Part shown: piece by piece, positions 18,024-29,685 of the stretch
How the letters are laid out: the number at the start of each line of letters is the position of its first letter
How positions within the stretch are numbered: the first letter of the stretch is position 1
Source of the DNA: Pseudonocardia sp. CNS-139
Lineage (GTDB): Bacteria > Actinomycetota > Actinomycetes > Mycobacteriales > Pseudonocardiaceae
NCBI GenBank assembly: GCA_001942415.1
Contig: MKJX01000228.1
Location: 54,540 to 118,539, forward strand
Reading direction: 5' to 3'
Length of the DNA stretch: 64,000 bases
Made by a program: the position numbers and the translations under genes
Notes under the pieces: model-generated
Databases searched by the model: none
What the model was told of the DNA's origin: nothing
The model's input: the letters and a program-made list of their open reading frames with translations, nothing else

Positions 18024-19322
<1,299 letters not shown>

Positions 19323-19404
19323 GTGGAGGTTCCCTCACACTCAAATGTTTCATCTATGTTGGCGGCAACGCTAGTGCGAGCGGCGAGGGTTGTGCTTGCT
19401 CCAG

Positions 19405-19422
19405 CGTGACGCGTTCGTCACG
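19405..19422. promoter_or_regulatory. Perfect palindrome upstream of citrate synthase
   Basis: CGTGACG-CGTT-CGTCACG is a perfect inverted repeat with 7-base arms, located 83-100 bases before the gltA start. The halves resemble CRP/GlxR half-sites (GTGA/TCAC), but the spacing is 8 rather than 6, so that assignment is doubtful. No other palindrome is visible in this gap. Confidence 0.45.
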
Positions 19423-19464
19423 GCTCCGTGCGACGAATGCGCTGGTCGGCGTCGGAACGCGGGC

Positions 19465-20819
19465 TCAGCCCTTGCCGAGCTTCTCCGCGTGCACCTCCAC
19501 CCGGCCCACGACGAGCCGGTTGACCAGCCACAGCAGCACGCCGACGGCCAGCAGCACCCCGGCCACGACGTACTGCTGCGGGTTGCGCCCGGACAGCGGT
19601 GTGACGAGGTAGCCGCACAGCAGGATCCCGGCGTACGGGGTCCAGCCCGGCGCGCGGAAGTGCGCGTGCTCCACGGTGTCGCGGCGCAGCACCAGCACGG
19701 CGACGTTGACGATCGTGAAGACGGCGAGCAGCAGCAGCCCGGTGGTGCCGCCGAGCACGCTCAGCGGGGCGGTCAGCGTCAGCACGACGGCGACGAGCGT
19801 GGTGAAGACGATCGCGACCCACGGGGTGCGCCGGGACGGGTGCACCCGCCCGAAGACCGTCGGGAGGATCCGCTCGTTCGACATCCCGTAGAGCAGACGG
19901 CTGGCCATCAGCATGTTGATCAGCGCCGAGTTGATCACGGCCAGCAGCCCGATCGCGGCGAACACCATCAGCGGGAACCGGGCGCCGCGCCAGCACGAGG
20001 AAGAGCGCGCCGCTGCCGGCGGCCCGAGCTCGGCGGCCGGCACGAGCAGCGACGAGAGCACGGCGACGGCGACGTAGACGGCCGCCGCGACGCCCATGCC
20101 CAGCAGCATCGCCCGCGGGAAGATCCGCGGCGGGTCGTGGCACTCCTCGGCCATGTTCACCGAGTCCTCGAAACCGACCATCGCGAAGAACGCCAGCGAC
20201 GTCGCGGCGGTGATGGCGAGGAACGCGGTGGTGTTGTCGGCCGTGTTGATCTCGGTGAGGCGGGCCGGCTCGCCCTGCCCCTGCAGCACGGCGAACACGC
20301 CCACGCCGATGATCAGCAGCAGCCCGCCCAGCTCCACGCAGGTGAGCACGACGTTGGCCCGGACCGACTCCCCGACGCCCCGGAAGTTCACCAACGCGAG
20401 CCCGATGACGAAGACGGCGGCCACCGCCCACGACGGGAGCTGCACGAACTGCGGCAGGTAGGTGTCGCTGAACGCGCGCGCCGCCGTGGCCGCCGACGTC
20501 ACGCCGGACGCCATCACGGTGAACGTGACCATGAACGTCAGGAAGTCGACCCCGAACGCCTTGTGCGTGTAAAGCGCCGCACCGGCCGCGCGCGGGTACT
20601 TCCCGACCAGCTCCAGATAGCTGAACGCCGTGATGAACGCGACGACGAACGCCAGCAGGAAGGGCAGCCACAGCGCCCCGCCGATCACCTCGGCCACGTC
20701 GCCCGTGAGGGCGTAGATGCCGGTGCCGAGGATGTCACCGATCACGAAGAAGACGAGGAGCTTCGGGCCGATCGCCCGTTTCAGCTCCGGCTGCGGGTCT
20801 CCGCCTGCACATCCACCAT
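19465..20819 (-). CDS. APC-superfamily amino acid permease
   Basis: Twelve-span amino acid/cation transporter. ATG at 20819 begins MVDVQAETRSR, then a one-base loss near 20785 shifts to ELKRAIGPKLLVFFVIGDI followed by LGTGIYALTGDVAEVIGG. This GxG(I/V)-containing first helix is the APC substrate-binding motif. Later segments include YLELVGKYPRAAGAA and MVGFEDSVNMAEECHDPPR, a conserved loop. Between ~19993 and 20022 the frame slips and returns, replacing a hydrophobic stretch by RSSSCWRG; the adjacent frame there reads SGALFLVLAR. Substrate not predictable from sequence alone. Confidence 0.87.
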
Positions 20820-20888
20820 GTCCGCATGGTGACGGTCCGGTGGCCGATCGTCACCTCGAAGGGAACAGGCTTCCCACGATCGTGGGTT

Positions 20889-22218
20889 TCACGTGACGCC
20901 GGGGTGCTTCCTCGGCGCCCGGTAGCGCCAGAAGGCCGGGAACGCGGCCACCACGCGATCGCGCCCACGATCGTCAGGAAGCCGCCGACCGAGGCCGCGG
21001 CGCCGCCGCCGATGGCGTCCGCGGCCGGGCCGTGCCAGACGTCCGCCAGCCGCGGCCCGCCCGCCACCACGACGATGAACACGCCCTGCATGCGCCCGCG
21101 CATCTCGTCGGTGGCCACGACCTGCAGCATCGAGTTGCGGTACACGGAGCTGACGGCGTCCGCCGCGCCCGCCACGGCGAGCCACAGCACGGCGAGGAAC
21201 AGCGACCCCGTCAGGCCAAAGAGCGCGACCCCGAGGCCCCACACGCAGATCGCGATCGTCACCGCGACGCCCTGCCGTTCCACGCGGTGCAGCCAGCCGG
21301 AGAAGAGCCCGCCAGCACCATCCCGACGGGGATCGCGGCGAACAGCAGACCGAGCGCGAACCCGCCCTCCGCCGGGTCGCCGTAGACGACGTGCGCGATC
21401 TCCGGGAAGACCACCCGCGGCATGCCCACCGCCATCGCGACGATGTCGATGAGGAACGACACCAGCAGCACCTTGTGCATCGCGGCGTAGCGGAACCCGT
21501 CGACGACCTCGCGCAGCCCGGCCCGGCGCCGCGCGGTGCCCGCCGGCGGGACCGGCGGCAGCCGCCAGGTCGCCCACAGCGTCGCCAGCAGCGCGATCGC
21601 GTCGATCAGGTAGAGCGTGCCCAGCCCGACGACCGGGATCAGCACACCGGCCAGCAGCGGGCCGGCGATGGCGCCCGCCTGGAAGACCGTCATGTTCAGC
21701 GCGTTGGCCGCCGGGACCTGGTCGGGCGGGAGCAGCCGCGGGATCACCGCGCTGCGGGCCGGCTGGTTCACCGCGAGGAACCCGGACTGCACCGCGAACA
21801 GCACCAGAACGACCCAGACGTTGCCCAGCCCGCTCGCGGCCGTCACCCACAGCGCGAGCGACGCCAGCGCGATCCCGGTACCGCTGACCAACAGCAGCGT
21901 GCGGCGGTCGACGGCATCGGCGATGGCACCGCCCCACAGCCCGAAGACGACCAGCGGGACCAGCCCGAACACGCCCGTCAGCCCGACGTACGCCGACGAG
22001 CCCGTCAGCGCGAAGACCTGCGCCGGGACCGCGACGACCGAGAGCTGCGCCCCGACGACCGTGACGATCCCGGCCGTCCACAGCCGCCGGAAGGCCGGGG
22101 TGCGCAGCGGGCGGGTGTCGGTGAGCGCACCGCGCAGGGCGGTGCCCAGCCGCTGCGTCGGGGACTCACGCGTCGGGGACTCACGCGTCGTGGGCTCCTC
22201 CGGACCGGACGTCGTCAC
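20889..22218 (-). CDS. MFS transporter (enterobactin exporter/EntS-like DHA family)
   Basis: Major-facilitator pump of ~443 aa. The GTG at 22218 gives MTTSGPEEPTTRESPTRESP, with a small TRESP tandem repeat in the cytoplasmic tail. Twelve hydrophobic spans follow from LRTPAFRRLWTAGIVTVVGA. The MFS loop motif appears as GGAIADAVDRRTLLL, and the second half has SVYRNSMLQVVATDEMRGRM, characteristic of the EntS/macrolide-efflux-like branch. Frame breaks near 21300 and 20955; the restored end reads WRYRAPRKHPGVT. It could export a siderophore or drug, but no biosynthetic partner lies beside it. Confidence 0.82.
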
Positions 22219-22261
22219 GTCACCAGGACTATCACGTCGTTCGCATACGACAAGAATCGGT

Positions 22262-22905
22262 TCACGGCGAGAGCCGCTGCACCGACCACGTGCGCGCGAG
22301 CGGGTCCAGCTCGAACCGCAGCCGGTCGTGCATCCGGTCGGGCCGGCCCTGCCAGAACTCGACCTGCTCCGGAGCGATCCGCCAGCCGCCCCAGTGCGGC
22401 GGCACGGGCACGTCGCGCCGGCGAACCGGCGCGTCACGGCGTCGAGCGCGTCGTCGAGGACGCGGCGGTCGCGCACGGGGGACGACTGCGCCGACGCCCA
22501 CGCGCCCAGCTGCGAGCCGCGCGGGCGGGTGACCCAGTACGCCTGCGTCTCCTCCGGCGTGACCGGCTCGACCGGCCCGCGGACGTGCGCCTGGCGGTGC
22601 TGGGCGTACCAGGGGAACGTGGCCGACGCGTAGCGGGTGGCGCGCAGCTGGTGGCTCTTCGCCGAGGTGTAGTTCGTGTAGAAGACCACGCCCCGGGGGT
22701 CGACCAGCTTGCACAGCACCGTGCGGGACGCCGGGCGGCCGTCCTCCCCGGCCGTCGCGAGCACCATCGCGTTCGGCTCCGCCAGACCCGCCGCGACGGC
22801 CTCCGCGAGCCACGCCGCGAGCTGCTCGTGCCAGGTGCCGGCCAGGTCGGCGGCGTCCAGCCCGCGCTCGCGGTAGTCCACCCGCATCTCCTCCAACCGC
22901 TCCAC
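22262..22905 (-). CDS. pdxH: Pyridoxamine/pyridoxine 5'-phosphate oxidase
   Basis: FMN-dependent enzyme making pyridoxal 5'-phosphate. ~214 aa. The GTG at 22905 (VERLEEMRVDYRERGLDAAD) is chosen over ATG 22887, though either is possible. Conserved parts include EPNAMVLATAGEDGRPASR, TVLCKLVDPRGVVFYTNYTS, a SAKSHQL phosphate/FMN segment and the C-terminal IAPEQVEFWQGRPDRMHDRL followed by WSVQRLSP, the PdxH signature. One break near 22415. It lies back-to-back with citA, 186 bases apart. Confidence 0.93.
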
Positions 22906-23091
22906 CGCGCCATCGTCCGGCAGCGCCGGTGACCGATGACACCCGGCCACCCGTTGCCACCCGACGGGCCGCACGGGCAGGGTTTTCGCAAGTCGCGCCC
23001 CCACCAACGGGGCGTGTGCAAGACCCGGCAACGGTGCCACCGGGACCGCGGCCGGCCTGCGCGATATCGGGACCACGATGAGGAGAACGCG

Positions 23092-24252
23092 GTGACCACT
23101 GCGCCGACCGCCCCGGAGTCCGGAACGTCCGCCGAGGTACCCCCGCCCCCGCCCGGTTTCAAACCGGGCCTGGAGGGCCACGTCGCCTTCCGCACCCAGA
23201 TCGCCGAGCCGGACAAGGACGGCGGGGCGCTGCGCTACCGCGGCGTCGACATCGAGGACCTCGTCGGCAAGGTGACCTTCGGCAACGTGTGGGCGCTGCT
23301 CGTCGACGGCCGGTTCGGGCCGGGGCTGCCGCCCGCCGAGCCGTTCCCGATCCCGGTGCACACCGGTGACGTGCGGGTCGACGTGCAGGCCGCGCTCGCC
23401 ATGCTCGCCCCGTACTGGGGCTACCGGCCGCTGCTCGACATCACCGACGAGGAGGCCCGCGACCAGCTCGCCCGGGCGTCGGTCATGGCGCTGTCGTACG
23501 TGGCGCAGTCCGCGCGCGGGATCGGCGTGCCGGCCGTGCCGCAGCGGCGCATCGACGAGTGCACGACGATCACCGAGCGGTTCATGACGCGATGGCGCGG
23601 CGAGCCGGACCCGGCGCACGTCGCGGCCGTGGACGCGTACTGGGTCTCCGCCGCCGAGCACGGCATGAACGCCTCCACGTTCACCGCGCGGGTGATCGCC
23701 TCGACCGGCGCGGACGTGGCCGCGTCGCTGTCGGGCGCGATCGGCGCGATGTCCGGCCCGCTGCACGGCGGCGCGCCCGCCCGCGTGCTGCCGATGCTGG
23801 AGGAGGTCGAGCGCACCGAGGACCCGACCGGCCTGGTCAAGGGCATCCTCGACCGCAGGGAGCGGCTGATGGGCTTCGGCCACCGGGTCTACCGGGCCGA
23901 GGACCCCCGCGCCCGCGTGCTGCGGCGTACCTGCCAGGAGCTGAAGGCGCCGCGCTACGAGGCCGCCGTCGCGCTGGAGCAGGCCGCGCTCGCCGAGCTG
24001 CGGGCCCGCCGCCCCGACCACCCGATCGAGACGAACGTCGAGTTCTGGGCGGCCGTGATCCTCGACTTCGCCGAGGTCCCGCCGCACATGATGCCGGCGA
24101 TGTTCACCAGCGCCCGCACGGCCGGCTGGTCGGCGCACGTCATGGAGCAGAAGCGCGAGGGCAAGCTCGTGCGCCCGTCCGCCCAGTACGTCGGCCCCGG
24201 CCCGCGCCTCCCGCAGGACGTCGAGGGCTGGGCCGAGATCACCGCGGACTGA
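23092..24252 (+). CDS. citA: Citrate synthase 2 (CitA-like)
   Basis: 386 aa, intact, shorter and divergent from the other citrate synthase in the window. The GTG is preceded by GAGGAG at the right distance. Catalytic segments include SGAIGAMSGPLHGGAPARVL, LMGFGHRVYRAEDPRARVL and the aspartate-bearing ETNVEFWAAVILDF. The N-terminal tail is Pro-rich. It corresponds to M. tuberculosis CitA (Rv0889c), and its position near serC and sepH preserves that neighbourhood. It may act in the methylcitrate or glyoxylate context; that is inference. Its last 14 bases overlap the convergent transporter gene. Confidence 0.92.
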   Translation: MTTAPTAPESGTSAEVPPPPPGFKPGLEGHVAFRTQIAEPDKDGGALRYRGVDIEDLVGKVTFGNVWALLVDGRFGPGLPPAEPFPIPVHTGDVRVDVQAALAMLAPYWGYRPLLDITDEEARDQLARASVMALSYVAQSARGIGVPAVPQRRIDECTTITERFMTRWRGEPDPAHVAAVDAYWVSAAEHGMNASTFTARVIASTGADVAASLSGAIGAMSGPLHGGAPARVLPMLEEVERTEDPTGLVKGILDRRERLMGFGHRVYRAEDPRARVLRRTCQELKAPRYEAAVALEQAALAELRARRPDHPIETNVEFWAAVILDFAEVPPHMMPAMFTSARTAGWSAHVMEQKREGKLVRPSAQYVGPGPRLPQDVEGWAEITAD

Positions 24253-25521
24253 GGGTGTCCACCGCCGCCGGCGCACGCCGCGGCGGGCCAGCAGGGAGAC
24301 GAGACCGGCGCGACCGCCAGCGCCCCGCCGACGTACCACGCGATGTCGTAGGCACCCAGCTCGTCGCGCACGATCCCGGCGCCGAGCGCCATGAGCGCCG
24401 CTCCCACCTGGTGCGACGCGAGACCCACCCGAACACCACGGGCGCGGACGCGCCGAACAGCTCCCGGCACAGCGCCATCGTCGGCGGGATCGTGGCCACC
24501 CAGTCCAGCCCGTAGAAGACGATGAACGCGACCATCTGGGCCTCGATCTCCGGCCCGAACAGCACCGGCAGCGCCAGCAGCGACAGGCCGCGGAACACGT
24601 AGTACGCGAGCAGCAGGTAGCGCGGGTCGACGCGGTCGGTGAGCCAGCCGGACGCGATCGTGCCGGCGATGTCGAAGATCCCGACGAGCGCGAGCAGGCC
24701 CGCGGCCACCGTCTGCGGCATCCCGTGGTCGTGCGCGGCCGGGATGAAGTGCGGCTGGATGAGGCCCATCGTCGTGGCGCCGCAGATCATCATGCCGACC
24801 GCGAGCGCCAGAACGGGCCGGTCCGGGCCGAGGTCAGCAGCGCCTGCACGGCCGTCCGGGCCGCGCCGCGGCGCACCGGCTCGGGGTCGTCGGCGGGCAC
24901 GCCGCCGTAGGGCGCGACGCCCACGTCCCGCGGGCGGTCCCGCAGCAGCCACACCACCAGCGGCGCCACGGCGAGCGCGGCGAGCGCCACGGCCAGCGAG
25001 GCCGGCCGCCACCCGTACACCTCGGCGAGCTGCGACACGAGCGGCAGGAAGATCAGCCCGCCGGCCGCGCCGCCCGCCGTCAGCACGCCGGAGACGAGCC
25101 CGCGCCGCGCGACGAACCACCGCCCGGTCACGGTCGCGACCAGCGCGAGCGCCATCGCCCCCGTGCCCAGCCCGACGAGCACGCCCCAGCACAGGACCAG
25201 CTGCCAGCTCGCCGTCATGAAGACGGTGAGGCCGCTGCCCGCGGCCACGACGAGCAGCGCCGCCGTCACCACGGGGCGGATGCCGAAACGCTCCATGAGC
25301 GCCGCCGCGAACGGGGCGGTCAGGCCGTAGAGCGCCATGTTGACGGCCGCCGCGGCGGAGATCGTCGAGATCGACCAGCCGAACTCCGCGTGCAGCGGGT
25401 TCATCAGCACACCCGGCACGGCGCGGAAGCCGGCCGCGCCGACGAGGGCGAGGAACGTCACGGCCGCGACCCACCACGCGGGGTGGACCCGGTACGTGCG
25501 CGCGGAGCGCAGATCGGTCAC
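24239..25521 (-). CDS. MFS transporter (oxalate/formate antiporter-like)
   Basis: ~427 aa permease. The GTG at 25521 gives VTDLRSARTYRVHPAWWVAA followed by twelve hydrophobic segments. It contains FGWSISTISAAAAVNMALYG and the motif RFGIRPVVTAALL. The sixth span reads GRWFVARRGLVSGVLTAGGA, characteristic of the OFA/monocarboxylate MFS branch. Frame breaks near 24815 and 24425. The C-terminal spans AALMALGAGIVRDELGAYD and WYVGGALAVAP are recovered from the third frame. Likely carries an organic acid, though the substrate is not determined. Confidence 0.8.
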
Positions 25522-25591
25522 CCCGGCAGCATCTCCGCGACCCGTCCGGCGCAACAGTGGCCCGGAGGCCAATACGTGCAAAGATTCGGCC

Positions 25592-26553
25592 ATGGCCCGG
25601 CACGAGGTGGCCGTGCTCGCGCTGCCCACGGTGGTGGCGTTCGAGCTCGGGCTGCCGCACAAGCTGATGGGCACCGCCGTCGACGACGACGGGCGCCCGC
25701 TCTACCGGGTGCGCGTCGCGACCGTGGACGGCGGCCCGGTGCGCACGTCCGCCGGCTACCAGGTGCTGCCCGAGCACGACGCGTCGATCCTGCGGACGGC
25801 CGACACGGTGGTCGTCCCGGGCATCCTGGGCGGCCCGCCGCGCGAGGACGGCGTGCTCCCGCCCGACATCGCCGCGGCGCTCGACGGGCTCGGCACCCGC
25901 GGGGCGCGCATGGTGTCGATCTGCACCGGCGCGTTCGTGCTGGCCGCGGCCGGGCTGCTGGACGGGCGCCCGGCCACCACGCACTGGATGCACGCCGAGG
26001 CGTTCCGGACGCTCTTCCCCGACGTCAAGCTGGACGCGGATGTGCTCTACGTCGACGACGGCGACGTGCTGACGTCCGCGGGCAACGCGGCCGGGATCGA
26101 CCTGTGCCTGCACATCGTGCGCCGCGACCACGGCCCGGCCGCCGCCAACCGGGTGGCCCGGCGCACGGTGGTGGCGCCGTGGCGGGAGGGCGGGCAGTCG
26201 CAGTTCATGGAGCCCGTCCCCGACCCGGACGCGCCGGCACCGCGCCGACCCGGGCGTGGGCGCTGGCCCGGATCGCCGACCCGCTGACCCTCGCCGACCT
26301 CGCCGCGCACGCGTCGATGAGCGTGCGCACGTTCACCCGGCGGTTCCGCGACGAGACCGGCCTCAGCCCGGCCCGCTGGCTCGTCGCGCAGCGGGTGGCG
26401 GCGGCCCGGCGGCTGCTGGAGAGCACCGACCTGCCCGTCGAACGGGTGGCGGCCGAGGCCGGGTTCGGCACCACGGCGTCGCTGCGCCAGCACCTGCACG
26501 CCGTGATCGGGGTGTCTCCGCTCACCTATCGCCGCACCTATCGGGGCGCATAG
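25592..26553 (+). CDS. GlxA-family transcriptional regulator (DJ-1/PfpI domain plus AraC HTH)
   Basis: ~321 aa. The N-terminal DJ-1/PfpI-like sensor runs from MARHEVAVLALPTVVAFELG to about residue 190 and contains the nucleophile-elbow region MVSICTGAFVLAAAGLLDGR with a cysteine. After a break near 26238 the AraC domain follows, with two helix-turn-helices: LADLAAHASMSVRTFTRRFR and VERVAAEAGFGTTASLRQHL. It is divergent from the MFS gene (70-base gap), so it may control that transporter. The ligand is unknown. Confidence 0.88.
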
Positions 26554-26620
26554 GACGAACCAGTCGGCGTGAGCACCCGCACCCGGTCGGGTCGGGAATC
26601 GGGGTGCAAGACTGGGGGCC

Positions 26621-27757
26621 GTGACCGCTTCGACGTCCACCGACCTGCAGATTCCCGCCGACCTCAAGCCCGCCGACGGGCACTTCGGCTGCGGCCCGTC
26701 CAAGGTCCGCCCGGAGCAGCTGTCCGCCCTCGCCGGGGCCGGAGCGGCGGTCATGGGCACCTCCCACCGGCAGAAGCCGGTGAAGTCCCTGGTCGGGCGC
26801 GTGCGGTCGGGCCTGCGCGAGCTGTTCTCGCTGCCCGACGGCTACGAGGTCGTGCTCGGCAACGGCGGCACCACCGCGTTCTGGGACGCCGCTGCGTTCG
26901 GGCTCGTGCGCGAGCGCGCGCTGCACCTGGCCTACGGCGAGTTCTCGGCCAAGTTCGCCGACTCCACCCGCGGCGCCCCCTTCCTCGCCGACCCGGTGGT
27001 CGTCAAGGCCGAGCCGGGCAGCGCGCCCGAGCCGGCCGCCGACCCGACCTGCGACGTGCTGGCCTGGGCGCACAACGAGACCTCCACCGGGGTGGCGGTG
27101 CCGGTCGTCCGGCCGGACGCCGCCATCGACGGCCAGCTCGTGCTCGTCGACGCCACCTCGGCCGCCGCCGGCCTCCCCGTCGACGTCGCCCAGTCCGACG
27201 CCTACTACTTCGCGCCGCAGAAGGGCTTCGCGTCCGACGGCGGGCTGTGGATCGCGCTGATGAGCCCGGCCGCGCTGGAGCGGGTCGCCCAGCTCGCCGC
27301 CGCCGACCGCTGGATCCCGCCGTTCCTGTCGCTGGCCACGGCCGTGGACAACTCGCTCAAGGACCAGACCTACAACACCCCCGCCGTCGCCACGCTCTTC
27401 CTGATGGCCGAGCAGATCGACTGGATGCTCGGGCTCGGCGGCCTCGACGCCTGCGTGGCCCGCACGGCCGACTCGTCCGGGCGGCTCTACGCCTGGGCCG
27501 AGAAGTCCGAGTTCGCCACGCCGTTCGTGGCCGAGCCGGCGCACCGCTCGCAGGTCGTCGGCACGATCGACTTCGCCGACACCGTCGACGCCGCGGCCGT
27601 CGCGAAGGTGCTGCGCGCCAACGGCATCGTCGACACCGAGCCGTACCGCAAGCTGGGCCGCAACCAGCTGCGGATCGGGATGTTCCCGGCCGTCGACCCG
27701 GCTGACGTCACCGCGCTCACGGCCTGCATCGACTGGGTGGTCGAGCACCTGTCCTGA
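26621..27757 (+). CDS. serC: Phosphoserine aminotransferase
   Basis: PLP enzyme of serine biosynthesis converting 3-phosphohydroxypyruvate to phosphoserine. 378 aa, intact, of the actinobacterial type. The PLP lysine is in YYFAPQKGFASDGG; GNGGTTAFWDAAAFG and TSHRQKPVK form the cofactor and phosphate pocket. The GTG start gives VTASTSTDLQIPADLKPADG. It is followed 187 bases later by sepH in the same orientation, an arrangement conserved in mycobacteria (Rv0884c/Rv0883c). Confidence 0.95.
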   Translation: MTASTSTDLQIPADLKPADGHFGCGPSKVRPEQLSALAGAGAAVMGTSHRQKPVKSLVGRVRSGLRELFSLPDGYEVVLGNGGTTAFWDAAAFGLVRERALHLAYGEFSAKFADSTRGAPFLADPVVVKAEPGSAPEPAADPTCDVLAWAHNETSTGVAVPVVRPDAAIDGQLVLVDATSAAAGLPVDVAQSDAYYFAPQKGFASDGGLWIALMSPAALERVAQLAAADRWIPPFLSLATAVDNSLKDQTYNTPAVATLFLMAEQIDWMLGLGGLDACVARTADSSGRLYAWAEKSEFATPFVAEPAHRSQVVGTIDFADTVDAAAVAKVLRANGIVDTEPYRKLGRNQLRIGMFPAVDPADVTALTACIDWVVEHLS

Positions 27758-27944
27758 CGGCGCACGCCGTCCCGGTCGGGCGCCGGTTCCGGTACCGGTG
27801 CCCCACCGCGGACGGACGCGCTGCGTAGCCACATCAGTAACATCTGCCTCAGCTTCAACATGTCGACGGCGCGCCTCCGACACCGGCCGCGACACGGCAA
27901 CTACCGTCACCCGGACGGGGATAACGAGAGCAGGAGGGCCGCTG

Positions 27945-29109
27945 ATGCGGGCGCTGCGGGTCGTCGGGATCACCGAGGGCGGCGGTGAGTTCTCCGTCGT
28001 TCTCGAGGACCCCTCTCGACGCGAGCGCTTCACCGTGCCGGCGGACGAGCAGTTGCGGGCCGCCGCGCGGGGTGATCTCACCCGGCTCGGCCAGATCGCC
28101 ATCGAGTTGGAGAGCCAGTTGCGCCCACGTGAGATCCAGGCCCGCATCCGTGCCGGGGCGTCCGTGGAGCAGGTCGCCGCAGCCGCCGGCGTGCCCCTGC
28201 AGAAGATCGAGCGCTTCGCGTACCCCGTGCTGCTGGAGCGCTCGCGCACGGCCGAGGTCGCGCAGCGGGCGCACCCGATGCGCGCCGACGGCCCCGACTC
28301 GCGCACGCTCGGCGACGTCGTCGCCCACACGTTCGGCCTGCGCGGGCAGGAGTACCACGACGCCGAGTGGGACTCGTGGAAGGGCGAGGACGGCAAGTGG
28401 GTCGTCGCGCTCTCGTGGCGGGCCGGCCGCTCCGACATCCGCGCGCACTGGACGTTCCAGCCCGGGGCGCACGGCGGCACCGTCGCGGCCGTCGACGAGC
28501 ACGCCAGCGACCTGGTCGAGGGGCTGCCGGCGCGGCCGCTGCGCACCGTCGGCCCGGTGATCGACATCGCCCGTCCCGAGGACCGCCCGGACGACCCCGC
28601 GCCGACGTCCGGCGAGGAGCTGCGCGCGGCCGCGTCCGACACCGTCCGCGGGCGGATCGAGCCTCCCGCGAGCACACCCCGCGCCCGAGCCGCCCGGCCC
28701 GCCGAGCCCCGGCGGCCGGTGGCGCGCCAGCCCGAGCCCACCCGGACCCGCGCGCCGCAGCCGCAGCTCACCGAGCCGCGCCGCAGCCGCAGCTCACCGA
28801 GCCGGCACCGCCCACCGAGCTGCGATCCCGACCACCCCGCCGGCACCGCCCGCGACTCCGGCCGCCACTCCGCCCGCGGCACAGCCGGCGGCCCCGGCCG
28901 CCTCGCGCAGCCGCCCGGAGCCGGCGGCCGCCACTCCGGCGGCGCCCGAGCCCGAGGCCCGTGTCGAGGAGCCGGCGGAGGAGCCCGCCGCCGAGCCGGC
29001 GGCCCCCGCCCAGCCCGCGGCGGCCGGTGCGGCCAAGCGCACGAAGAAGGGCAAGCCGGTGATGCCGTCGTGGGACGAGGTGCTGCTCGGGGTGCGGGGC
29101 CAGCGCTGA
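27945..29109 (+). CDS. sepH: Cell division protein SepH (DUF3071)
   Basis: FtsZ-binding division protein of actinobacteria. The ATG behind CAGGAGGG gives MRALRVVGITEGGGEFSVVL. The conserved N-terminal DUF3071 domain, with a helix-turn-helix-like stretch (IRAGASVEQVAAAAGVPLQ), covers ~200 residues. The tail is long, Pro/Ala/Arg-rich and disordered. It contains the octapeptide PQPQLTEP twice in tandem, with a frame change between the copies near 28780 and a second change further on. The conserved ending GKPVMPSWDEVLLG is recovered in the third frame and stops at 29109. The domain call is firm; the tail sequence needs correction. Confidence 0.9.
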
Positions 29110-29125
29110 CCTGCGGTCCTGTCCC

Positions 29126-29680
29126 CTAGCCAAGCAGCCCCAGCAGCAGCACGAGCCACGCCACCGCGATCCCCGCCGCCGCGCCGAACGCCGGCCACCG
29201 CCAGAACGGGGTCTGCCGCAGCAGGTAGAGCGAGGGCGCCAGCCCGATCGCGACCAGCAGGTTCGCCGGCACCCACAGCAGCCCGAACGCCTCGGAGAAC
29301 GCGCGGCTCAGCACGATGTCGCCGAACCCGACGAGCACCGCGAAGAACGCGGAGACGGCCAGCCCGGTGGCCCACGGCGTCGGGCCGGGCGCTCCGGGGA
29401 CAGCTGCGGCACCTGGCCGGTGGTCCCGACCCGCACCGACTCGACGCGCCCGGTCACCGGGTCGTGGAACTCCACCGGCCGGCCCAGCACGTCCGCCACC
29501 CGGGACGCGAGCTGACGGCCCCGGCGCTGCAGCAGCTCCCGCTCCGCCGGCCCGCCGGAACGGCCCCCGTGACGCCGACGCCGCCCACTCCCGCAGCGCG
29601 TGCTGCAGCTCCGCCGGCAGCGGCGGATCCTCGGCCCGTCGTTCCCCCAGCACCACTCGACCCCCCGTGGCGAGCTCCAC
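29126..29680 (-). CDS. DUF2537-like membrane protein
   Basis: ~185 aa with a charged N-terminal half and three or four C-terminal membrane spans (WATGLAVSAFFAVLVGFGDI, WVPANLLVAIGLAPSLYLL, and AAAGIAVAWLVLLLGLLG). The middle is read in another frame: between ~29400 and 29560 the neighbouring frame gives a better sequence (VLGRPVEFHDPVTGRVESVR), so two breaks are likely. Its position between sepH and a TrmH-family methyltransferase is the same as in mycobacteria (Rv0882). Function unknown. Confidence 0.65.
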   Translation of the reverse strand: MELATGGRVVLGERRAEDPPLPAELQHALREWAASASRGPFRRAGGAGAAAAPGPSARVPGGGRAGPAGGVPRPGDRARRVGAGRDHRPGAAAVPGAPGPTPWATGLAVSAFFAVLVGFGDIVLSRAFSEAFGLLWVPANLLVAIGLAPSLYLLRQTPFWRWPAFGAAAGIAVAWLVLLLGLLG

Positions 29681-29685
29681 CCCGG

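Noticed and set aside
19405..19422. CRP/GlxR site before citrate synthase
   Set aside because: The half-sites fit, but the spacer is 8 bases rather than 6, so it is listed only as an unassigned palindrome.
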